Part shown: piece by piece, positions 33,750 through 46,600 of the stretch | Position numbering within the stretch: the first letter of the stretch is position 1 | Layout of the letters: the number at the start of each line of letters is the position of its first letter | Assembly: GCA_023823795.1 (NCBI GenBank) | Contig: CP085710.1 | Span: 3,002,001-3,066,000 of the forward strand | Reading direction: 5' to 3' | Length of the DNA stretch: 64,000 nt | From: Bacillus sp. F19 | GTDB taxonomy: Bacteria > Bacillota > Bacilli > Bacillales > Bacillaceae | The notes under the pieces: generated by a model | Seen by the model: only the letters and a program-made list of their open reading frames with translations | Told to the model about the DNA's origin: nothing | The model's database searches: none | Position numbers and translations under genes: made by a program

Positions 33750-34313
33750 CTATTCTTCATAATTAAATAGAATGTCCCAGGTTTCCGGTCCAACAATTCC
33801 ATCTACTTTTAGTCCGTATTTTTTTTGAAACTCCTTCACTTTTTGTTGAGTGTTTGGACCGAAAATACCATCCACTTTAATCGAACCCCCAGCGTCATTA
33901 AGACGCGCTTGGATGTACGTTACATTTATGCCACGATCCCCGATTTTAACGATATAACCAGGATATGGAAATTCCGTATGATAAAGCGCTGTCCAAGTTG
34001 AGGGACCTACTACCCCATCTGCTTTCAAATGTCTGCGCATTTGAAATTCTTTTACCTTTTTAAGCGTTGTTTGACCAAATATACCATCTACATAAATTGG
34101 GACGTTGTTTTTGTTTAGCCGATCTTGCACTTTATGCACATTAGGTCCTCGATCCCCATATTTTATGACATGGCCAGGATATGGGTTGCTTACTGCTTTT
34201 ATTTCATATGTCGATTGAGTAGACTTAGATGCCTCAGCAATTGTTAAAGGTAGAGTTTGAAATGCAATGATACCAGCTGCTGACAAACATAAAAAGGATT
34301 TTTTAAAATTCAT
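33750..34313 (-). CDS. Secreted protein with two peptidoglycan-binding domains
   Basis: 187 residues from the ATG at 34311-34313 (GGGAGG upstream; a longer frame to 34397 lacks one). A signal peptide (residues ~1-26, ending AEA-SK) precedes two PG_binding_1 repeats: 'VIKYGDRGPNVHKVQDRL' with 'VDGIFGQTT' and 'DGVVGPSTW', then 'IVKIGDRGINVTYIQARL' with 'VDGIFGPNT' and 'DGIVGPETW'. There is no catalytic domain, so it should only bind cell wall; it could be a lysozyme-inhibitor-like or scaffolding protein. A Fur-box-like sequence lies in its promoter. Confidence 0.85.
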   Translation of the reverse strand: MNFKKSFLCLSAAGIIAFQTLPLTIAEASKSTQSTYEIKAVSNPYPGHVIKYGDRGPNVHKVQDRLNKNNVPIYVDGIFGQTTLKKVKEFQMRRHLKADGVVGPSTWTALYHTEFPYPGYIVKIGDRGINVTYIQARLNDAGGSIKVDGIFGPNTQQKVKEFQKKYGLKVDGIVGPETWDILFNYEE

Positions 34314-34432
34314 AATAATTTCCTCCCTTAAATTTTTTAAAATAAATTTATTACCCCCCTCTATTAATTGGCGGATAATCTTATTATTTATTTTCAATTG
34401 TTTAACGAAGTGAAAAAGGAAAAAGTTTCATA

Positions 34433-34462
34433 ATAATACTAACAATCATTATCCTTTTTGAA
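34433..34462 (-). promoter_or_regulatory. Promoter with Fur-box-like sequence
   Basis: Minus-strand TTCAAA (34457-34462) and TATTAT (34433-34438), spacer 18 bp. The spacer holds GGATAATGATTGTTA, matching the Bacillus Fur 7-1-7 consensus TGATAATNATTATCA at 11 of 14 positions. Iron control is possible but unproven; the leader to the ATG would be about 110 nt. Confidence 0.4.
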
Positions 34463-34615
34463 AAGCTTCCCAATACACCCAAAGCAGCGAACATCAAATT
34501 TATCAAAATTTACAAAAATAAGTTTAAAAATAGTGGTAATTCCAATTTTTTGATTGATGTTAATCGCAAAATCGTTACTTTCGGTTAATCAGTCATGGTA
34601 ATTTAATTTATTGCA

Positions 34616-34659
34616 TAAAAAAAGAGGCCTCCAAAAAGTTATACTTTAGTGACAGCCTC
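34616..34659 (-). terminator. Terminator of the NRPS/PKS operon
   Basis: GAGGC / GCCTC arms (34655-34659 and 34624-34628 on the minus strand) enclose an inner AAAGT-ATA-ACTTT hairpin; seven T residues follow. It lies about 25 bp after the last NRPS gene. Confidence 0.65.
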
Positions 34660-34684
34660 AATGATAACTACTTAGTTATTAGTC

Positions 34685-37600
34685 TTAGAAATGAAAAGTG
34701 ACATTTTCAATTTCAGTGTTTTCAACTACTAATCCTTCAATCTTAACCCCTTCTAATTTTATTTCCCTATCGAAACTAACCTTGTCCAGAATAAATAGAA
34801 AGTCATTCGCGAATTTTTTAATTGTTTCAATTTTAAACAAATTACTTGCAAATTCAAGTTCGAAAGAAATGTCTTCTTTTCCGTTTTCAACAAATAGTGA
34901 TAGATCAAATTTAGAAATTTTATTTCTATATTTAATAGGAGTCAATTTTATGTTTCCAATGGTATTCTCGGTGATTTGAACATCTTGAAGAGCAAGCATT
35001 GTAGAAAATATAGGGTTTCTTCCTGGCTCTCTCTTTATTTTTAATTTATCTAAGAGCATATCAAACTGATAATCCTGATTATCATACGCTTTAAGCAACT
35101 GCTCCTTAACCTCCGTTAAGAACGTCACGAAAGATTTATTCCCATTAGGGAAACTTCTTATTGCAATAGTATTGGCAAACATGCCGATGGTATTTTTTAA
35201 ATCAGAATGCGTTCGCCCTAAAATAGGCAAACCTACAATAATATCTTGCTGTGAGGAATATTTGGCTAAAAGAATACTAAAAGTTGCCGATAAAACCATA
35301 AAAATTGTCGTATCCGTTTCCAAACACAGCTTATCTAAGCGTTGCTTTAATTCCTTTCCTCCTTCAAAAATAAAACGGTCTCCTTCAAAGCTTTGCATGA
35401 GTGGTCTAGGGAAATTCGTCGGCATATTCAATACTGGAAGATCTCCTGAAAGTATATCTAACCAATACTCTTCCTGCTTTCTTGCAGCACTAGTTTTCAA
35501 AAACTCGTTCTGCCACCCAGCAAAATCTTTATATTGGATACGATTCTTCTGTAACTGCTGTCCTTGATACAACTTTGATAACTCGTTTAACATAATACTG
35601 ACTGAATATCCATCTGAAATCAAATGGTGCATATCCGTCAGCAGCACATGTTTATCACTACTTAATCGAATGACCATAATTCTGGCCAAAGGTGCTTTGC
35701 TTAAGTCAAAAGGCATTATAAATTTATCAACCAAATTAATAAATTCAGCAGTAGGTTCTCCCTTTGAATTTGGAAATAAGTCTCCGTCTAGAACAGAATA
35801 TTTGATTTCAACTTCCGCATTCTCTTGAATTCGTTGTTTGGGTTCACCTTCGACTACTTCAAAAGAAGTACGTAATGCCTCATGCATCTTTACTATTTCA
35901 CAAAAAGCTTTTTCTAGTTTATCCAGATCGATTTCGCCCTCTAATAAAGTTGCTCTCGGCATATTGTAACTTGTACCAATCCCCTCCATCTGATGAAGGG
36001 TATACAACCTTTTCTGAGCTGATGAAAGTTCATAGTATTCATTGTTTTTTAACGGTTGAAGTGATGAATATATATTTTCTGATGCTTTCTTTACATACTT
36101 GCTCATCTCTCTAATTGTTGGTGCTTTGAATGATTCTCGCAGCGGGATATTTACATTAAATTGCTTATGAATCTCAGCCGTTAATAGCATTACTTTCAAT
36201 GAGTTTCCGCCCATTTCAAAAAATGAGTCATTCACACCAACTTTTTCAACATCAAGGACTTGTTCCCATATTTCTGAAATCTTTTGTTCAACTGAATCGC
36301 CAGGAGTTTCGTATTCAACTCTCATTAATGACTCATCGGCAATTTCTGAAAGGGCTTTAACATTTAGTTTTCCGTTCGGGGCCAATGGAATTTTATCCAA
36401 TTTGATAAAACTGGACGGCATCATGTAGTAAGGGATTTTACTAGAAAGATACTCTCTTATTCCCGATCCATTCTCACCCTCTTTTAACACAATATAGGCA
36501 CAAAGATCATTGTTACCCTCTTTATCTTCTTTAGCAGCTACAACTGCATCCACTACCGAATCATGCTGCAGGAGTACCGAAGTCACTTCTTCCAGCTCCA
36601 CTCGATATCCTCGAATTTTCAACTGATTATCCATTCTTCCGAGGAATATAACTTCTCCATCACATGTGAATCTGCCTAAGTCCCCAGTTTTATACAATTT
36701 GATTTTTTCATGGTCAAGAAATGAACCTTCAATAAACTTGCCGGTATTCAGTTCAGTTTGATTCAGATATCCTTCTGTCAATCCTACTCCGGCAATACAG
36801 ATTTCTCCGGTTACTCCGATTGGCACAGGTTTCTGATGCTTATCAAGGATGAATATTTTTACGTTATCGATCGGTTTTCCAATGACCGTTCCCTGAGATA
36901 ATGGATTAAGTTTTGCAAAATCGATCTTTTGGGCTATAGAGCCGATAGTAGTTTCCGTTGGCCCATAATGATTCATTACTTCAGTATTAGGGTACAAACT
37001 GTTAAATTTCTCGATATCAATAGCTTTCATTTCTTCTCCACCCAAGACCACCAGCCTTAACACCATACGGTTTTTGTCTTTCTCAATCAAGCTGTTGTTC
37101 AATAGGTGGGTGAATAGTGAAGGAGTCAGTTTTATAAAACTTATCTTCTGATCTTTTAAATACGTTAGAAGAGATTCTGGAACTGTAAAACATTTCTTTG
37201 GAGCTAAGTGCAGTTCACACCCATTCAATAATGCCGTATAAAAACTCGTATATCCTAAATCAAATGCAAAGGAAGATAACAGCATTGTTTTATCGCTATA
37301 AGTTATATTCACTTCTCGTGTAAACCATGAAATGTAATTGACCAAGCTTTGATTTTTGATTGGTACTCCTTTCGGAGTGCCAGTAGTACCAGAAGTATAA
37401 ATGATGTATATTGGGTCATCAAATGTACTAATATCTACTGGGTTTGAAGTATCTTCAGAAAGTAAATCTTTATTTTCCAATACCATAACCCTACCAGAAT
37501 AGACATTGGAGGTTAACAAATGAGACTGAATCAATAGAGCAATGGAACCACTAGATTCAAGCATAAAATTTATACGTTCATCTGGAAACTCGGGATCAAT

Positions 37601-40600
37601 GGGCAGATAAGTTGCTCCACTTTTAATAATCCCCCATAGTCCAACAACCATTTCAATAGAAGGCTCCGCCAAAAGACCAATCACAGTATTCGGTCTTGCG
37701 CCCTTCTTAATCAAGTACTTAGCCAGTTGATTCGCTTTCTCGTTTAATTCCTTATAAGTCAGCTTCCTGTGACCAAACACTACAGCAGTACGATAAGGGT
37801 GTTTTACAACTTGTTCTTCAAATATACTTTTGATGGTTTTTTCTTTTGGGAACAGGGTACCAGCTTCATTAAAATCCATTATTATATTTTTTTCTTCTGT
37901 TGTTACTAGGTCAATCTCCCCGATTGAAATAGTGATGTCATCTGCGATAGTTTCGATAATTTTTACAAAGTGTTTAGCCATTCGTTCAATTGTATCTCTG
38001 CGAAACAAACCAGTACTGTATTCAAAAACAAAGTGAAGTTTACCTTTCTGTTCGGTTGCTTTAAGCTCCAAGTCAAATTTAGTCGTTCGATTGGTATATT
38101 CATATGGTGTGATCTCAAAATCATCAATTTGGGCCTTTGCCCCATCTACGTTTTCAAATGCAAACATAACATCAAACAAGGGATGACGGTTTAAACTCTT
38201 TCGTAATTGTAATTTATCAACTAGCATCTCAAATGAGTATTCTTGATGTTCAAGAGCTTGAACTGTTTGATCGGCTACTTCTTTCACAAAGTTTTCAAGC
38301 GTCATTTCGGAATCGGGATAATTTCTAAGAGCAAGTGTATTTACAAACATACCCACCATATTTTCAAGTTCAGAATGCAGTCTTCCAGCTACTGGAGTTC
38401 CAACTACAATATCTTCCTGTCCGCTATATTTAGACAGCAAAACATTGAATGCAGAGAGTAATAGCGAGTACAGAGTAACCCCTTTTTCGATTGAGATTTG
38501 GTTTAATTTAGATGTTAAACTACCCTCTAAATTAAATTGCACACCATCACCTTCAAACAGCGGTTCATCCAATCTACGATAATCGGTTGGTAGATTTAAC
38601 TGTGGGATTTCCTGTGAAAATGTTTTAACCCAGTATTCCTCCTGGGATTTTAATAAACCAGATTCTATCGCGCGATTCTGCCAGCCTGAAAAATCTTTAT
38701 ATTGGATTCTTACATTCGGCAAGGTATTTCCTTGATATAGGCAAACAAACTCTCTGATCAAAACCCCTATCGATAAACCATCGGATATAATATGATGCAT
38801 ATCATAAACAAGTAAGTATTTTGATGGTGACATTTCTACAATTGCCACTCTGAACAAGGGACCTCGCTCTAAATCAAATGGTTGAATAAAACCTTCGACA
38901 ACACTGTCCAGATTGGATTCATTCGCATGCAGATGTTCAATGTTCCACTCCAAGTTCTCATGGACTTTTTGAATTATGTGCCCATTCGCCTGTGCAAATG
39001 ATGTTCGTAAACTTTCATGCCGAATGATTAAAGCTTGAAATGCCCTTTCCAGCTGCAACACATTGACTTTGCCATCAAGAAATACAGCTCCAGAAATATT
39101 ATAGTTGGTACTAGCACCGCTCAAGTGGCTGACGATATACATTCTCTTCTGTGCAGCGGAAACCTCATAGAACTCCTGCTGCGCTACTGGAGAAATAGTT
39201 TGATAGGTTTCTTTCTTCTCCATCGTTTCTTCAATAAGTAAAGCCAACTCTTTGATGGTAGGAGACCCAAACACTTTCCCAAGTGGAATCTCTACTTCAA
39301 ATACCCTGTGAATTTCTGACACAAGCGTAATCGCTTTTAATGATTGACCTCCGATTTCAAAGAAATGATGATTGATTCCCACACCATCAGTTCCCAGTAC
39401 TTTTTCCCATATACGTACGAGTTTTTGCTGTATTTCATTGTATGGTCTTTCATATCCACCATCTATATCCACTTTGATTTTCGTATTAGTAAGCGTCTTT
39501 CTATCAATTTTCCCATTTGGACTCATTGGAAGTTTTTCCAGCTGTATGATAAAGGAAGGGATCATATACTCTGGGATATTATTTCGTAAAAACTTCCTAA
39601 TACTTGATAAATCATTTGTCACATGTGTGGCTGAGACGTAGAATGCAACAAGGTACTTCTCATTCGTCTCACCATTCTTCACAACAACTACAGAATCTTT
39701 TATGTTATCGCATTGGTTCAAAACAAGTTCAATTTCACCAATGTCAATTCGATGACCTCGAATTTTTGTTTGGTCGTCCTTTCGTCCTAACACCTCTATG
39801 TTTCCATCACGAAGAAATCTACCCAGATCACCGGTCTTATAAAGCCTGTTTCCGTAATCTTGGCAGTAAGGATCTTGAATAAACTTGTCCTTTGTCAGCT
39901 CAGGATTTTTCAGATAACCTCTTGCCAAAGGCAGACCTCCAATAAATATTTCTCCTTTTACACCAATGGGCAGTGGCTGCATGCTTTCATCAAGTATATA
40001 AACACGTCTATTTGCAAGTGGCCTTCCAACCGGAATATACCTTAAATTGGCACTCTTAGTTCCATTACCAGATACTTTATACAAAGTGCTTGTCATTGCT
40101 GTTTCAGCAGGTCCATAAGCATTTAATAGAATTACGTGGTCTAAAGATAAGCTTTCCCATATTCCCACTTTTTCCGCTGACATTTGTTCCCCACCGACTA
40201 TGACAAGTCTGAGCTTACTATCTGGGATCATTTCAGGACTTTTATGCCATTCTTGTATAACTTCGCCCCAATAAGAAGTAGGAAGATTCACAACCGATAG
40301 CCCGAGTTCCACACACTTTCGAGAAAACTCGTTAGGAGTCCATATATTCTTATCACGCAGAACGAGAGAGCTTCCCGCAGCAAGCGTCGTAAAAATCTGC
40401 TCAAGCGAAATATCAAAACTTATTGAAGAAAACTGAAGAACCCGATCCTCTGGTGTAAGCTCATAGCGTTTAACAATATCGATGGAGTGGCTTACAACCG
40501 CTTCATGCGGCATCATTACACCTTTTGGTCTGCCAGATGAACCTGAAGTGTAGATGATATATGCCAAATTATTAGGTTCAACCCGAGAATTTGGGTGGTC

Positions 40601-43600
40601 TTCAGGCTCTTTAAGCAATGAATCCCATTCCGTATCAAGGCAAATAGTGTGATATTCATAGCTTCCTATCTTTGGTTTGAGATTGGTTTGAGTAAGCAGC
40701 ACAGGTACTTGAGCATCATTTAACATCATATTTACCCTATCGCCAGGATAATCAGCGTCAATCGGCAGGAAAGCTCCTCCAGCTTTTAGAATCCCTAGAA
40801 TCCCTACAGCCATTTTGATTGAACGTTCGACGTACAACCCAACAGGTACCTCAGGCCCAACCCCTAGCTTTATGAGTCTATGAGCTAATTTGTTTGAGAG
40901 TATATCCAACTCTTTGTATGATAAACTTTCATCATTCTGAATAATTGCAGGTTGGTTTAATTGTGATTTCACTTGAGCTGCAAATAAATCTTGAAAACAC
41001 TTGTCTTTAGGATAATCCATCGATGCAGGATGACTGTCAATTAAAATATGTTTAAGCTCTTTTTCCGATAACATCGAAATTTCACCTAGTTGGCTATCTT
41101 CACTTCCGATCATATCCCATAAGATGTTAATTAAATGTGCAAGTATTTGATTTGCTTCCGTTTCATTTAAAAAGTGACTATCAAACAGGAGCTTGAAATG
41201 AAGTTCGGGTTGTAAGTTACAATAGATAACTAAAGGGTAATCCAATTGTTCCTCTACACGTATTGATTTTACGTGAAGAGAACCAATTCCATCTTTTAGA
41301 GCAGCGTCAAAAGGATAGTTTTCAACTATTACAATACTTTCATATAGATCATATAAGGCAGAATTCCTTGGTACATTACTCCAACTTCGTATATCTGCTA
41401 AAGAAGTATACTCATATTGACGCATTTCAGCTTGTTTCAATTGCAAATCCTTAAGCCATGGTATCAAATCTATGTTCGATTTTACTTTTACTCTGAAAGG
41501 GAGAGTATTCATAAAGCATCCGATCATAGCATCCGAATTTTTCAAATCAGCTGGGCGACCAGAAGACGTAACACCAAAAGTAATATCCTTTTCTTCTGAG
41601 TAGCGATTTAAAAGAATAGCCCATGCTCCCTGAACCAAGGTGTTTAGTGTGATCCGATGCTTCCTAGCAAAGTTTTGTATCAGCTGCTTTTTCTCTTGTG
41701 ACACTTCATATACTACATCTCCAAAAGTGGATAACTCATCTGGATCTGCTTTAACAGGGAAAATGTTATCAAATCGTATGGGCGTTTTGAATCCTTTTAA
41801 CGCTTTTCTCCAAAATTGTTCCGCTTTCTTCCTATCTTGTCTACGTAACCATTTGATATAATCCTTAAATGGAAGTGCATTACCCATTTCTATTTTTTCG
41901 CCAGCACAATAGGCTTTATAAAACTCTCCGATCTCCTTAAGGAGTATACTATTACACCAGCCATCCAGCTGAAGATGATGATGTGTCCATATCACGTCAT
42001 AGACAGAATCGCCCCTTTTAACTACCATAATTCTCATTAGCGGCGGTTTAGTAAGATCAAATCCCCTCTTACGATCATCCTTTATCAATCGTTCTAATTT
42101 CTGAAGTCCCTCAAATTCCGAAAGATTCGTCCAATCCAAGACTTGAAAAGGGACTTTTATATTTTTATGAATAATCTGAACAGGATCTTTCAGTCCCTCC
42201 TCCCAGTGGTATGAAGCCCTCAAGCTTTCATGCCGATCTAGGATCGTTTGCCATACCCTTTCAAATACCTCGATATCTAAGTTTGATTCTATCGAGAATA
42301 CGGTTTGCTCCACCGTTACTGATGAATCAGGTGAGTAGATATGATGGAAAATCATGCTTTGTTGTACAGGTGAAAGTGTATAAATATCTTCTACGGTGTT
42401 ATATCTCTTACCCCATTCGTCAAGCTTCTTTTGATCGATAGAAGCAAGCGGGAAATCAGATGGAGTAAAAAATATATGATCATTCGTCTGACAATACTGG
42501 ATTATATGTTTCAGATTATGAACAAAGCCGTTTGCCAATTGTTCAATTGTTTCAGGCAAATGTTTATTAGAACTATATTTCCATTCAATATATAACTTTT
42601 TATCAACAATCATACAATCGATTTCAAGTAAATGGCTCCTTATTCCACTCAAGTCGCGACCAGGTCCCGTATTCACCTCAGAGATCTTAAATAACTGATG
42701 TTTCTCAAGTACTTGTTCAAACTGGCCTAAGTAGTTAAAACTTACTTGTGCCCTTGGCTTAGATGCAATTTGTTCTCGTATACTCTCTTCTGCCAAGTAA
42801 TATAAAATCTCATACCCAATTCCACCTTTAGGTATACCACGATACCGTTCTTTCACTTGTTTCAATACATCTTCCACATGTATCTCAGGTTCAATATCTC
42901 CCAAGATCATCGGATATACGCAAGTAAACCAACCTACGGTTCGAGAAATATCATGCTCTTTTAATAACGTGTGTCTCCCATGTCCTTCTAGATCGACTAG
43001 GGTTGTCCCGCTCCATTTTGCTAATGATCTAGAAAGCGCGGAAAGTAGAATGTCATCGATTCGTGTCTTAAATGAATGGTGAATATCACGCAATAATAAA
43101 TCTGTCTCATCCTTCGTCAACATAAGAGAGAATGTACGAGCTGACTCTTCAGTATTTAACCCGCCTTCTATATCAACAGGTATAGGTTTGGAGGTAGGTG
43201 GCGTATTCATCTGCCAATATGCGAGTTCACTTTTTAGCTGATCAGAATCTGCATACTCGTAAAGATACTCCGACCACTTATTAAATGAAAGGCTTTTCAA
43301 TGGGAGTTGAACAGTGTTGCTATTTTCAAGCTGTTCATAAATATCTTGCAGATCATCTATCATGACCCGCCATGAATATCCATCTACTGCAAGATGATGT
43401 GCTGTTACAAACAACCTTCCTTTTTCCTGATTTCCAAAATCAAAATATGCTGCTCGGATTAACGGTCCATCCGTGATATTCAACCCATACTGCAGTTTTG
43501 TGAAGATTTCTTGCATTTGATCATCTTGCTGGTCAAAACTATATACGTCAAATAATACATGTTCATTAGCTTCTGAATATACTTGTACCCACTCTCCGTC

Positions 43601-46600
43601 TTTTTGGTAATACCGGAGTCTGAAGCTATCGTGATAGCTTGTCAGGATGTGAAAGCTTCGACTTAACAGTGCAGGGTTTATACCGGGCTGCGTTTCCAGC
43701 AGGATTGATTGGTTCCACTGATGATAGTTTTCCAAGTCTTGTTCAAAGAACCACTTTTGAATCGGTGTAAGGAGCACTTCTCCTGTCTCTGGCGTTTTAG
43801 TCCCTTCTTCACGCTTACTTTCTTTGCCTTCCACAACACCTGCTGCGAGCTCCGCTATGGTCTGATGCTGAAACATCTGACTTACAGTAATTTCTATATC
43901 CTTTTGTAGCGCTTTACCTACTATTTGGATACTTAGAATAGAATCCCCGCCGAGCTCGAAGAAGTTATCTTCTATACTGATTGCTTCCTGTTCAATGCCC
44001 AATACAGAAGACCAAACATCTAGCAGATCTTCCTCAATCTTATTAGTAGGAGCAACATACTTTTTGTTTGTTTGGATTTTCGGTGCCGGCAACTTCTTTC
44101 GATCAAGCTTGCCTATCGATGTTAAAGGCAGTTTCTCTAGTTGGATGTAATAGGAGGGAACCATATAATCTGGTAATTCTTCAGATAGGTATTCTCTTAG
44201 ACTTTTCGAATTGAACTGGGCATTTGAAACGATATATGCACAAAGCACTTTTTTGCCCTTATCATTTTCCCAATCAATTACTGCCGCATCTTGAATGTGA
44301 ATATGTTTTAATAACAGATTTTGAATTTCTGCAACTTCAATTCGGTATCCTCTGATTTTGATCTGGTGATCCGATCTCCCAAGAAACTTAATTTCTCCAT
44401 TTTGATTCCATCTTCCTAAGTCACCTGTTTTATACATCCGATCATTGGGTATAAAAGGATCATTCATGAAGTTGTTTTTTGTAGATTCAGGCATATTTAA
44501 ATATCCTCTGGCAACTCCGGCTCCAGCGATATACAGCTCGCCAGGCATACCAATTGGGCTAAGGTTTTGATCTTTATCAAAGATGTAGCATCTCACATTT
44601 GAAATTGGTTTCCCTAAAGACACATTTTCTTCAGAACACTTTATGCTTAAGGCATCGACTGTTGTTTCTGCCGGTCCATAATTGTTATACAGTTCAAAAC
44701 CTCTATAAATCAGTTCATCTTTCAATGATTCTTCCAGTCTTTCACCACCGGAGATGACTGTACGTAAACTCTTCAACTTTCGATTCGTACATAATAATTC
44801 TTTTAAAACAGTTGGTATAAAATTAATAATATCGATTTGATGTTGGTCAACATAATCACAGAAGCTCCCACTGTTTAATATTAAATTCTTTTCGGCTATA
44901 TGTAATGTCGCTCCGTAAAGAAGTGTCCCAAAAAAATCTTCAATGCTCGGATCAAATACATAATTTGTTAATAGTAATAGCTTCCTATTTTCCGTCATAT
45001 TAAATGTATTTCCAAACCACTGAATAAGATTTACCACACTCTGATTCTCTATCATTACACCTTTAGGTTTTCCTGATGTACCTGAAGTGTAAAAAACGGC
45101 AAATAAGTCAGCAGGACCGGGATTTAATCTTGGACTAATCGTCTCACCCGAAAATAGACTGTTATCATCCAGCAAAAGAATACAATCCTTATGAAATTCC
45201 TCGATTAGGCAGTTGTTGTTGTTTATTAAATATTCATCAGTCAGTATGAACCTGGTTCCACTATCCTTTATCATAAATCTTTTACGCGGTTCAGGATATT
45301 CAGGATCAATGGGTAAATATGCGGCTCCCGCTTTTAAAACAGCAATGATTCCCACAATCATTTCAATAGACGGTTCTGTCATTATGCCAACAATTTCACC
45401 TTTTTGTACACATTTCCTAAGGAGCACATTCGCCAAGCTGCTGGACATCTCATCTAACTCTTTATAAGTAACAGCTCTCTCTTTATATATCACTGCAATA
45501 TTATCCTGTGCTTTCACCACTTGATGTTCAAATAACTGGCTAATCGTGTACTCATTTGAATATGTTGTCCGGGTATTATTAAAATCCGAGAGGATTTGCT
45601 TTTTCTCTTCGGGAGGTATAATTTCGATTTGTTCTATCTTTTTATCAGGGTTTTTTATTACATCATCTGTGATTAAAGTAAAGTGTTGAGCCAAACGCTT
45701 AATTGTAGATGAGTCATATAGTTGTTCATTGTAGCTGAAACATACTTCAACATCTTTGAACACACTAATGCTGATAGATAAACCATAATTCGTCATTTCA
45801 GTTGCGGAGTAGGAGTTGAAAGCAATATCACTTTTTTTGTTTAATACGGTTTGATCTAGAGGATAGTTTTCAAAAACGACAATTGTGTCAAAGAGATCCG
45901 TTATCTCATCCAGCTCACCATGTCTTTTAATATCCGTTAAAGAAGTAGTTCCATACAATTCCCAGTTCTGTAATGCACTGTTTACCGCTTTGATAAGCTC
46001 TATAGATGTTTCCCCAGGAGATCTTTTTATTCTTAATGGAATTGTATTGATAAATAATCCAACCATTTCTTCAATTCCATTAAAGGCTCCTGCTCTACCG
46101 GAAACAGTTGAGCCAAAAACAATATCATTGCTATTCGTGTTCTTTTGTAGTACAATCCCCCACAAGCTATAGATAAGTGAGGCAAGGGTAATTTCATTTT
46201 TTGTTGTGAATCCTTGCAGTTCATTCTTAGAGAATCGAATCCGATAATGACGATCGTTTCGAATCGATTGATCTTTTCTCTTTTTCGACTCCAGCCTTGA
46301 TTGTGGGTCAAATCCCTTTAAATAATCTTGCCAGAATATCTTTTGCTTCTCTTTATCCTGATTTTGGATATGTTTTATAAAATCCTTATATTTCTTCTTG
46401 ATAGGAAGATTGTATTTTTCTGATTTACTGAAGCATTGGTAAGCTTTTAAAAACTCTTTCAAAATGATCCCATTACTCCAGCCATCATATAAAATGTGAT
46501 GATTACTGATAACCATTTCATATTTTTCTTTCTCTAATTTGCACAAGGTGATCCTGAACGGTACATCTCGAAGATCGATTTTTTTTTCTCGATCCTTGAT

